5,255 nt of DNA, taken from Deltaproteobacteria bacterium. Lineage in GTDB: Bacteria > Desulfobacterota > Desulfarculia > Adiutricales > Adiutricaceae. The notes beneath the pieces were generated by a model. That model did no database searches. It saw nothing but the letters and a program-made list of their open reading frames with translations, and was not told the origin of the DNA. Every line of letters starts with the position of its first letter. The first letter of the stretch is position 1. Made by a program: the position numbers and the translations under genes. The stretch covers positions 1-5,255 of the forward strand of contig JAIRNQ010000285.1 in the NCBI GenBank assembly GCA_031257955.1. Reading direction: 5' to 3'. Positions 1 through 5,122 of this stretch are shown here, piece by piece.

Positions 1-2
1 CC

Positions 3-95
3 GCGCCGGCCGAACCCGAGACCGCCCCACCGGCAGCTCCCGCCGAGCCTGAGCCAGCCGCGCCGGCCGAACCCGAGACCGCCCAACCGGCAGCC
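3..95 (+). repeat. 57-bp (19-codon) tandem repeat inside the Pro/Ala-rich gene
   Basis: The segment starting at base 1 recurs at base 58. The first 36 or so bases are identical except for one C-to-A change, after which the second copy diverges. The period is a multiple of three, so the reading frame is kept. This looks like ordinary expansion of a low-complexity protein tail, and copy number could vary between strains. Confidence 0.75.
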
Positions 96-335
96 AAGGC
101 CGCACCCCCCGCTCCCGACAAATCCAGCGTTGGCGTACCCGACGCCCCACCCTCAGCCGTAACCGTGGAACCCGAGGCCAGAGCGGAATTGCCTTCTCCC
201 CCGCCCGTAGCCGGACCGCCAACCCTTGACCCCAAGCCGTCCCCGGATCGCGCTACCCGCAATCCCATTCCCGAGGAACTCCCCATCGCCACCCCGACCT
301 TATCCTCAGGCCCAGGCCCTCTTCTGAGCGTCTGA
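3..335 (+). CDS. C-terminal part of a Pro/Ala-rich protein (5' end outside window)
   Basis: The frame is open from the window edge to a TGA at 333-335, giving 110 residues. The sequence is dominated by Pro, Ala and Glu, with no hydrophobic segment or catalytic motif. The first 38 residues are two copies of a 19-residue unit (APAEPETAPPAAPAEPEPA, then APAEPETAQPAAKAAPPAP). At DNA level this is a 57-bp tandem repeat with nearly identical first halves. Such tails are usually disordered linkers or spacers, for example in periplasm-spanning or RNA-processing proteins, but nothing here identifies the family. GC-rich codon use and the terminator just after the stop support it as a real gene end. The parent protein's function is unknown from this window. 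Confidence 0.72.
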   Translation, partial: APAEPETAPPAAPAEPEPAAPAEPETAQPAAKAAPPAPDKSSVGVPDAPPSAVTVEPEARAELPSPPPVAGPPTLDPKPSPDRATRNPIPEELPIATPTLSSGPGPLLSV

Positions 336-351
336 CCCATGAAGGTTTTTG

Positions 352-382
352 AAAAGGCCGCCCCGAAGGGCGGCTTTTTTTT
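352..382 (+). terminator. Rho-independent terminator after the Pro/Ala-rich gene
   Basis: A perfect 7-bp GC stem (GCCGCCC at 357-363, GGGCGGC at 368-374) closes a CGAA loop and is followed by eight T residues (375-382). A-T pairs extend the stem outward. It begins 17 bases after the stop codon. Read on the - strand, the same stem has a UUCG loop followed by CCTTTTC, so it may also stop transcripts coming from the convergent permease gene, though its U-tract is weaker in that direction. Confidence 0.93.
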
Positions 383-671
383 GGTGGGTAGACAATGTGC
401 CGATCCGCGGAGGGGCTATTTTTTCACCTATTCCGCTCTCCCATCGAGCTAGCCCTTCAAACGGCGAGAGCTTCAGCTAAGCGTAGTGGGGGAAAAGATT
501 GTGGTGGGTATTTTTTGGCGGGTTTTTGTGGGGCACCTTTAGTCCCGGTCGACGGCTAACCCAGCCAAGTCCCCACGCCGGGTTGTGGTTTTTCTTCTCT
601 ATTCGCCATAAATGAAGGGATACTTCTTTGGGCATGTTTAACTACATATCTTACGGCAAGCAGTGACACGA
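383..671. other. Spacer between convergent genes, no gene seen
   Basis: No frame with a credible start and ribosome binding site was found, and no tRNA-like cloverleaf. Short runs such as TGGTGGGTA recur at about 382 and 502. On the + strand there is a weak GGGTT/AACCC pairing (558-562 with 580-584) followed by a T-rich stretch, too poor to call a terminator. I see nothing else that can be assigned. Confidence 0.5.
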
Positions 672-794
672 GGCCAATCATCAGATTTGGCTTCCCTCTG
701 CCAGTACCCCCTCATCAGCGGCCAAAAGTTGCGGCCAATCCTCAGATTTGGCTTCCCTCCGCCAGGGCCCCCTCATCGGGGTTCAAAGCTTGAG
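672..794 (-). repeat. 61-bp direct repeat: duplicated 3' end of the permease gene
   Basis: The stretch starting GGCCAATC at 672 recurs at 733 with a 61-base offset; the first 45 or so aligned bases differ at only about four positions. The right copy contains the permease stop and last codons (ending DEGALAEGSQI). The left copy, read on the - strand, still spells DEGVLAEGSQI followed by TGA. The two copies are out of frame with each other, so the left one is not translated by simple readthrough. Similarity fades about 50-60 bases into each copy. Confidence 0.85.
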
Positions 795-2205
795 GCGCGT
801 CCTTGAGTTGGTGCCGGTCTTTAGCGGCGCCATTATTATCGTCCATAGACCTTGGCAAAATGAGATTGGCGACAATCGCGATGGAACCGCCGGCGGCTAC
901 CGGGGAATGAAGAAAATCGGCTAACAGATGCGGCAGTTTAACGGTAAAGTCCGGCTGAAACGCCGCTCCAATTCCTACCCCCAGAGAAATGGACACTATA
1001 ACGATTGAGCGCCTGGTTAAGGTATCGGTAAAAATAAGCCGCATACCGGTGGTGGTGATAATCCCGAACAGCAGAATCAAAGCGCCGCCGAGAACGGGAT
1101 CGGGAATGATGTTAAAGATAACGCCAACTATCGGAAAAACTCCCATAACAATCAGCAACAGCGCAATACATTTACCAACATGGCGGCTGGCGTTGCCCGT
1201 CAATTGAATAACGCCATTGTTCTGGGCGAAGATGGCCATGGGCAAGGAGTTGAAGCAGCCGGAAAGAAATGAAGCAAAGCCATCACACAAAATACCACCT
1301 TTAATTCTTTTTATAAATTCCGGACCGGAAGTAGGTTGCTTAGAAAGCATTGATGTAGCTGAAAGATCTCCAGTAGCTTCTACTGTAGTCACGATATATA
1401 GTAAAGCCACAGAAATAAAGCCACCAAAGCTGAATTGAAACCCATATTTGAAAGGCACGGGCACGGAAAAAAAGTTGATGTCCTTTGGCATGGGGTTAAG
1501 CATGCCCCAAATTAAAGCCAATATCGCGCCGACGACGAAGCCAACAATCATGGCGCTCATCCGTATAGCCGGGCTTTTGGAACAATTGCAGATGACAATG
1601 CCTAAAAGCACTACCGCGCCCAGGGATAAATTTTTAACGCTAGCGAAGTTTTCGGTGCCAAAGGAGGCATAGCCGCCAACGACGTTGACCATAGCCACGT
1701 TCAACAGAGCGATACCTACCAGGGTCACCGTAATGCCGCAGACTAACGGGGTAAAGACTTTCGCCAAAACAGTGGTCATGCGGGAAAGCGCTATCTGAAT
1801 GAAAGAACCAACGACGGTGGCCCCAGTCATCATGGCGACAAGAGTTTCGGGCCGCATTGTCGGGTCAGCGTTCACGGCCGCCGCGCACATGGTAATAAAT
1901 GCGGTGGTGAAGAGAAAGTTGGTCGCCTGGATGCTTAAAAGGCCAGAGCCAACGGGGCCGAACCTTGAGGTCTGGAAGAAAGTTCCGATACCGGAAACAA
2001 AAAAGGCTATATTTACTAGGTAGATGGTAATATCGATGGGCATGTTTAAAGCCCGGCAAATGATCAGGGGCGGAGTGCCGATACTGACAACCATACTCAT
2101 TAAATGCTGAATGGCAGTGAGGAGGGTTATGGCCAAAGGCGGTTTATCCTCTAAACCATAAATAATGCCCAATTCTTGCTGGGCTTTCGGGTGTATTTCG
2201 CTCAT
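742..2205 (-). CDS. xanQ: NCS2-family xanthine (purine) permease, XanQ/XanP-like
   Basis: This 487-residue inner-membrane protein probably imports xanthine or a related purine by proton symport. It is hydrophobic throughout, with about 12-14 membrane segments. It shows the NCS2 hallmarks: QH at 33-34, the VGSGLLSIQ segment at 85-93 followed by Asn96, VEATGD at 275-280 (Glu276, Asp280), Asp308 in GGILCDG, and the signature QNNGVIQLTG at 328-337. From memory these match E. coli XanQ His31, Asn93, Glu272, Asp276, Asp304 and Gln324/Asn325. Asn96 and Asp308 favour XanQ over XanP, but uric acid or another purine cannot be excluded. The length is slightly above the usual 460-480 because of a hydrophilic tail of about 36 residues (from 452), whose last codons are duplicated downstream. 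The ATG at 2205 has AGGAG seven bases upstream. It is monocistronic, behind a long structured leader. Confidence 0.93.
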   Translation of the reverse strand: MSEIHPKAQQELGIIYGLEDKPPLAITLLTAIQHLMSMVVSIGTPPLIICRALNMPIDITIYLVNIAFFVSGIGTFFQTSRFGPVGSGLLSIQATNFLFTTAFITMCAAAVNADPTMRPETLVAMMTGATVVGSFIQIALSRMTTVLAKVFTPLVCGITVTLVGIALLNVAMVNVVGGYASFGTENFASVKNLSLGAVVLLGIVICNCSKSPAIRMSAMIVGFVVGAILALIWGMLNPMPKDINFFSVPVPFKYGFQFSFGGFISVALLYIVTTVEATGDLSATSMLSKQPTSGPEFIKRIKGGILCDGFASFLSGCFNSLPMAIFAQNNGVIQLTGNASRHVGKCIALLLIVMGVFPIVGVIFNIIPDPVLGGALILLFGIITTTGMRLIFTDTLTRRSIVIVSISLGVGIGAAFQPDFTVKLPHLLADFLHSPVAAGGSIAIVANLILPRSMDDNNGAAKDRHQLKDAPQALNPDEGALAEGSQI

Positions 2206-2212
2206 TGTTCTT

Positions 2213-2217
2213 CTCCT
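2213..2217 (-). promoter_or_regulatory. Ribosome binding site of the permease
   Basis: On the - strand AGGAG lies seven bases before the ATG at 2205-2203. This is ideal spacing and fixes the start. It lies 16 bases downstream of the folded leader element, so a structural change there could alter access to it. Confidence 0.85.
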
Positions 2218-2233
2218 GACTGATGGTTTAAGA

Positions 2234-2343
2234 TTTAGCCACCTCTAAAATCACGAGGGTGATACTTCCGAAACGGAACGTCCAAACGTTTCGGCAGTTT
2301 AGTAAAGTTAAGGACACCACTTCGTTAATAAAGAGTGGCTAAA
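2234..2343 (-). promoter_or_regulatory. Candidate folded leader element directly upstream of the permease RBS
   Basis: A perfect 9-bp long-range pair closes this element: TTTAGCCAC (- strand, 2343 to 2335) with GTGGCTAAA (2242 to 2234), extendable by two pairs past one bulge. Inside are a hairpin of 8 bp (CCGAAACG with CGTTTCGG, 2294-2287 and 2275-2268, loop of 11) and one of 5 bp (ATCAC with GTGAT, 2263-2259 and 2254-2250, loop of 4). The CCACT of the closing stem can instead pair with AGTGG at 2321-2317, giving two mutually exclusive folds. GAAGTATC (2268-2261) is also complementary to the 3' arm of terminator hairpin 1 (2363-2356). The complementarities are seen directly; a regulatory role is inferred. 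I do not recognise it as a known riboswitch. Confidence 0.45.
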
Positions 2344-2409
2344 AATTAGATAAAAGAAGTATCAAAGCAAAGTATAGACATTTCTTTTTTAATACTTCTT
2401 GTATTCTAA
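2341..2409 (-). terminator. Terminator-like hairpin 1 in the permease leader
   Basis: Read on the - strand, an arm at 2409-2392 pairs with one at 2362-2346, with a 9-bp perfect core (AAGAAGTAT with ATACTTCTT) and an outer TTAGA/TCTAA part reached past a one-base bulge. TTTTT (2345-2341) follows immediately. The stem is AT-rich and the loop long (about 29 nt, with a possible inner AAAG/CTTT stem), so it would be a weak or conditional terminator. No gene ends just upstream on this strand, which fits an attenuator better than a gene terminator. Confidence 0.45.
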
Positions 2410-2470
2410 GCGAATATTTGGTCGTTAGATAGATATATTCATCCTTTTTTGATGAACTTATATAATAAGA
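2346..2470 (-). repeat. Tandem leader unit 1 (proximal copy)
   Basis: This is the copy nearer the permease of two units spaced 144 bases apart. In - strand order it has a block (2470-2420) with TATAAGTTCATC, a six-base spacer, GGATGAA and AACGACC, then the hairpin with U-tract. GTTCATC and GATGAAT form a stem of six pairs plus a G-U. The block matches 2564-2614 without gaps in about three quarters of positions, with identical GGTCGTT, TTCATCC and GATGAACTTATA (+ strand). The units could be a duplicated regulatory RNA; other explanations are a degenerate mobile repeat or a type III antitoxin-like array, but no toxin gene is nearby. Confidence 0.6.
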
Positions 2471-2482
2471 CTCTATCTAGAA

Positions 2483-2550
2483 CAAAAAAAGGCTACAAAA
2501 AGCATCTAACGAAAAAATAATTTTTTCGCTTCTGATGCTTCTTGTAGCCT
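2483..2550 (-). terminator. Terminator-like hairpin 2 in the permease leader
   Basis: Two 17-base arms (2550-2534 and 2506-2490 on the - strand; outer sequence AGGCTACAA with TTGTAGCCT) pair with one mismatch. A second nested 8-bp stem (CGAAAAAA with TTTTTTCG, three-base loop) lies inside. On the - strand a run of seven T residues (2489-2483) follows directly, giving the full shape of an intrinsic terminator. On the + strand the hairpin is followed by AAAAC, so it acts only toward the permease. Its arms differ in sequence from hairpin 1 yet remain self-complementary. Confidence 0.6.
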
Positions 2551-2614
2551 AAAACGGTGTTATGGTCGTTCGGTCGAGACGTTCATCCCATATTGATGAA
2601 CTTATACAAGAAAC
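2490..2614 (-). repeat. Tandem leader unit 2 (distal copy)
   Basis: This copy is upstream of unit 1 in the direction of permease transcription. It has the same order: the GTTCATC/GATGAAC block (2614-2564; a full 7-bp stem here, where unit 1 has a terminal G-U), AACGACC, then terminator hairpin 2. The left arm is offset by exactly 144 bases from unit 1, while the hairpin right arm is offset by 143. The differences between copies fall largely in loops or as paired changes within stems. Confidence 0.6.
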
Positions 2615-2622
2615 TGTATTTC

Positions 2623-2826
2623 TTTTACTAATAACTCCGTTATAATAAGTTATGAGTTAATTTTAAAATCAAAACATAACAATTATATGTCTTAGACTGA
2701 TATAAACCTCAATAATTGACACTATGACTAGCGAATTTCAGATGATTTTCAAGTAAAATTATGACTTCGCTACCTTAAGGGGTTTTACGCTTTGAACTAC
2801 CCGAAAATGTCAATTTTTCCAAACGT
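2623..2826. other. AT-rich upstream leader segment with a third imperfect hairpin
   Basis: No gene is seen. GTTATG (2649-2654) pairs with CATAAC (2675-2680), the pairing extends imperfectly outward, and the loop contains the palindrome ATTTTAAAAT (2660-2669). The nested layout resembles hairpin 2, so this could be a strongly diverged third unit, but the GATGAA/TTCATC block is not recognisable after it. A consensus -35 (TTGACA, 2716-2721, + strand) has no matching -10. Confidence 0.4.
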
Positions 2827-2864
2827 CAGTAAAAAAAATACACTAGCTAGCTAGGTATTTACTG
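2827..2864. promoter_or_regulatory. Imperfect palindrome at the presumed transcription start (possible operator)
   Basis: CAGTAAA (2827-2833) is mirrored by TTTACTG (2858-2864), and AAATAC/GTATTT pairing lies inside once a short A insertion is allowed. The centre is the perfect palindrome CTAGCTAGCTAG (2843-2854). It starts two bases downstream of the -10 box of the - strand promoter, so it would overlap the start site, as repressor sites often do. A protein-binding role is inferred. Confidence 0.45.
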
Positions 2865-2865
2865 T

Positions 2866-2894
2866 ATTTTATATTGTCAAAAAAAAAATGTCAA
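2866..2894 (-). promoter_or_regulatory. Sigma70-like promoter reading toward the permease
   Basis: On the - strand TTGACA (2894-2889, six of six) is followed after exactly 17 bases by TAAAAT (2871-2866, five of six). The spacer is T-rich and contains another TTGACA (2880-2875). Transcription would begin near 2859, giving a leader of about 650 nt before the permease start. I saw no better promoter closer to the gene, although the AT-richness means other start sites are possible. Confidence 0.6.
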
Positions 2895-2895
2895 A

Positions 2896-3720
2896 CAAAA
2901 AAAATGGTCATTGGCCTGGAATTACCATACCCATTCTTACCCAGAGCAGTTCGGATGTTACCACTTAACGGTTGCCAGTTGCCGTGAAGGTTTTCGCGCT
3001 TTTCGCCAAGAAACCGGGACGGACGGCTCATCCCAGATCTGGTAACTTTACTGGCTTACGCCCAGCCCCAGCGTCCCCGGTCGCCCTTGACGGGTTTGGC
3101 CTATTTAGCCTTCCGGCCCAGCCTGAGGCCTAACCCGTCTCCTGGTTGGCTTCCCTGGAACCGGACCGACCGGCCCGGCCGGCCGTTCCGACCGAAAAAG
3201 AGCCCCAACTGGCCTTCTCTCTGTCTTTTCCAAAAATCCGGCCACGCCCTAGGCCCACAACTATCGCGCAATCTGGGCGCCATCCCTGATCCTGGTTCCC
3301 CAGAAGCCCCCTGGCTTGGGGACGGTGAAAGTACCTCCGGCTTTGCGCCTCCCCTGGTCGAAACTTGGCCCGCGGCCACCACCGAGCCGTTGGTCGCCCT
3401 AAGCGACTTCAAACCATTTCCCAGGAGGCCCATAAACGGGCCCACAGGCCCCGCCAGCGCGTCTTAGGCTTTTCCGGCTACAATTCCACCTGGAAACGAA
3501 AAACATGCCTGTACGACGACCTGGGACCGATTTGCCACCTTGCCCATTCCAGGCGTCCAGGGCCCCATCCCCCTTCGACCCGTATCCACCTCCGGCCGAC
3601 ACAGAAACGCTACATCTGCCCAAGGTTTGGCCGGCTTTACCAACCGATTCTTAACCCCTACGCCGCCTTGACGTCGGAACCCGGCCCAACGAATCTTTCT
3701 TCAAGGCGCATATAATCCGA
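2896..3720. other. GC-rich block without a recognisable gene, possibly decayed coding DNA
   Basis: Composition changes sharply from the AT-rich leader to GC-rich DNA with C-rich runs on the + strand. Open stretches exist on both strands: + 3087-3467, + 3365-3715 and - 3101-3445. The last is in the same frame as an open stretch up to about 3700, broken by one TAA near 3466. All translations are rich in Pro, Gly and Arg, lack family motifs, have no Shine-Dalgarno, and show no clear third-position bias. The block may be a degraded gene or insertion, or non-coding DNA of foreign composition. I could not find terminal inverted repeats. Confidence 0.45.
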
Positions 3721-4071
3721 TCTTTAACCAAGGATTGGCATGAACGTTATTGCCTAACCCATGATCCGAGGAACCGTCCAGTAAGCCAAGTTTGGCCAGA
3801 GCCAAAAAAAAGCTTCAACTAGGTTGTATATAAGCATAAAACGAAATTAACTCTCTTGATTTTCATAATTTAGACACAAAATCGTTAGCCGTTGTTTAAC
3901 CTTGATGCCATGATTGGGGATTATACCGATCATGTTTTGATAATCGCTAGCCAGAATTGGGAAAAACCGGCCTTCGCTTCTCTTGGGCTTGTCGCCGAAG
4001 TGAGTCGTTTTCCTTTGGACGCGATAAAGGACATGCCGGCTCACGCGTTAGCGGCGATAACCCCAGCCAGG
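3721..4071. other. Mixed region with one weak + strand ORF, no confident gene
   Basis: After an AT-rich stretch (3800-3890) a + strand frame is open from about 3892 (TTG; first ATG at 3910) to a stop at 4161. From the ATG it begins MIGDYTDHVLIIASQNWEK. It has a plausible amino-acid mix up to about 4071, where it enters the 67-bp repeat. It lacks a ribosome binding site and any family motif, and could be a gene fragment. A 65-codon - strand frame (4044-3847, GTG start) overlaps it and also has no ribosome binding site. Neither is called as a gene. Confidence 0.4.
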
Positions 4072-4311
4072 CCCTTACGCTGGTGGCGCCTTAAGTGGTT
4101 CGACGGCGCCAATGTTCTCGGCGGGCAAGCCTACCAAGCCCTTACGCCGGTGGCGCTATAAATGGTTCGACGGCGCCAATGATCTCGGCGGCCAAGCCTA
4201 CCATGCCCTTACGCCGGTGGCTTCCGCCGGTGGCGCTATAAATGGTTCGACGGTGCCAATGTTCTCGGCGGGCAAGCCTACCAAGCCCTTACGCCGGTGG
4301 CTTCCGCCGGT
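4072..4311. repeat. 67/80-bp tandem repeat (minisatellite), three copies plus a partial fourth
   Basis: The units start with CCCTTACGC at 4072, 4139, 4206 and 4286. The first two are 67 bp. The third is 80 bp because a 13-base segment (CTTCCGCCGGTGG) has been added. The fourth breaks off near 4311. Copies differ at only a few positions, so the expansion is recent. The period is not a multiple of three and the frames close within the array, so it is not a protein repeat. Each unit contains GGTTCGACGG followed by CGCC, and a GCGCTATAAATGG segment in copies 2 and 3. The function is unknown. Confidence 0.88.
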
Positions 4312-4398
4312 AGGGCCATTTTATGGTGTGTTTTTTCTTTGCCGACCCGGTGACGGAGAATGCCGTGAACCGGTGGATTGGATTGGGCCGCCTGGCGG

Positions 4399-4983
4399 TT
4401 ATTTGTAGCTGCGCAAGGCTTTTCCGTCCTTGAAATACGTAAGGGTAGGTTCGCCCCCGTCCGGGGCCGAAAGGGCCACCGTGGCCTTGCCTTTCTCGTT
4501 GGCCAGGGCCAAGCCCTCGCCGTTCTTGTCTCTCCACAGGGCCACCCGATCCTTGCCCTGGGGGTCGCGCATGATTAGGGTGGGCTCGCCGGTCTGACTG
4601 AGGGCCACCACCGCCCTCTCGCGTCCCTTTTGGTCGGCCAGGGTAAACGAGGGGAGGCCTTTGGCCGTGAGGGCCACCTGGACCTTGGAGGCCCCGTCGG
4701 CGTCCCTTAGCCATATGTGGGGTTCCCCGCTTTCGCCCAAGCCCATTTCCAGTCGGTATTCGCCCTGGTTGTCGAGCATGAAAAGCCTGGGCTTGGATCT
4801 GACCAAAGTCAAAAGCAGCCTGGTCCGGCCGGTGTCGTCGGTGAGCCTTAGCTCCCCGGTGGAAAGTAACCCGGGATCTTCGGCCCGGGCCAGGGGGGCG
4901 GCCGACAGGAACCAAAAAAGGGCTGCCCCCAAAAACCCCGACAGTCCCGATATAACGATAGTTTTGGTTTGACCCGCGAGCAT
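4399..4983 (-). CDS. Exported protein made of 23-residue beta-type repeats
   Basis: This is a complete 194-residue protein of unknown function. Residues 1-34 form a Sec signal peptide or anchor: Lys7, a hydrophobic core at about 9-29, and LARA before Glu35, a likely signal peptidase I site. The rest is nearly seven units of 22-23 residues (44-65, 66-88, 89-111, 112-134, 135-157, 158-179, 180-194). Each follows a pattern of alternating hydrophobics, then Asp-x-x-Gly, Arg, Val-x-Leu, and Gly-x-Pro, suggesting stacked beta-hairpins. Without a lipobox it should be periplasmic or secreted, or tethered if the signal is uncut. I chose the ATG at 4983 over the in-frame GTG at 4992 because AAGGGG lies eight bases before the ATG, whereas the GTG overlaps it. 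Strong GC-rich codon bias supports coding. It has its own promoter and no partner gene here. Confidence 0.88.
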   Translation of the reverse strand: MLAGQTKTIVISGLSGFLGAALFWFLSAAPLARAEDPGLLSTGELRLTDDTGRTRLLLTLVRSKPRLFMLDNQGEYRLEMGLGESGEPHIWLRDADGASKVQVALTAKGLPSFTLADQKGRERAVVALSQTGEPTLIMRDPQGKDRVALWRDKNGEGLALANEKGKATVALSAPDGGEPTLTYFKDGKALRSYK

Positions 4984-5092
4984 GGCAATCACCCCTTGCG
5001 AAAAATTCTCCCTTGGCGCCGCTACCCAAACCGACCCGCGAAAACGGGGACTGGGAGACCGACGCCAAATAACCGTCTTTTGGTTTAGGACA
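4984..5092 (-). other. Leader of the exported repeat protein gene
   Basis: About 100 bases lie between the predicted transcription start and the ATG. There is a weak hairpin CCCG/CGGG around 5035-5048 (+ strand coordinates) but no known riboswitch motif or upstream peptide that I can recognise. Confidence 0.4.
4992..4997 (-). promoter_or_regulatory. Ribosome binding site deciding the ATG start of the exported repeat protein
   Basis: On the - strand AAGGGG ends eight bases before the ATG at 4983-4981. The alternative GTG start (4992-4990) overlaps this site and would have no ribosome binding site at normal distance. Confidence 0.75.
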
Positions 5093-5122
5093 AATATACA
5101 AAGGGGTGCCCTCCCAAGTCAA
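5093..5122 (-). promoter_or_regulatory. Sigma70-like promoter of the exported repeat protein gene
   Basis: On the - strand TTGACT (5122-5117, five of six) is separated by 18 bases from TATATT (5098-5093, five of six). Transcription would start near 5086. The -35 box lies inside the first copy of the 72-bp repeat; the second copy has the same TTGACT (5194-5189) but no -10 box after it. Confidence 0.6.

Noticed and set aside
558..597. + strand intrinsic terminator before the permease 3' end
   Set aside because: Only a 5-bp stem with a 17-base loop and a distant, interrupted T-run; too weak to call.
989..2023. Several + strand open frames inside the permease gene
   Set aside because: Antisense shadows of a clearly coding NCS2 permease; no start signals.
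2234..2622. Known purine (guanine/adenine) riboswitch in the permease leader
   Set aside because: I could not find the three-way junction or the conserved loop sequences of that class; the repeat blocks do not match it.
2341..2622. CRISPR array or type III toxin-antitoxin RNA repeats
   Set aside because: Only two long, diverged units without uniform short repeats or spacers, and no toxin or cas gene nearby.
3087..3467. + strand 126-codon open frame
   Set aside because: Pro/Arg-rich translation without motifs, no Shine-Dalgarno, and an overlapping - strand frame of similar length and quality. Treated as part of the unassigned GC-rich block.
3101..3700. - strand frame of about 195 codons with a single TAA near 3466, considered as a pseudogene
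   Set aside because: No third-position bias and no recognisable family; one stop in GC-rich DNA is not enough evidence of a former gene.
3847..4044. - strand 65-codon open frame starting with GTG
   Set aside because: No ribosome binding site, no motif, and it overlaps an equally weak + strand frame.
4072..4311. tRNA-like GGTTCGA motif repeated in the array
   Set aside because: The flanking bases do not form a T-arm and no acceptor or anticodon stem is present.
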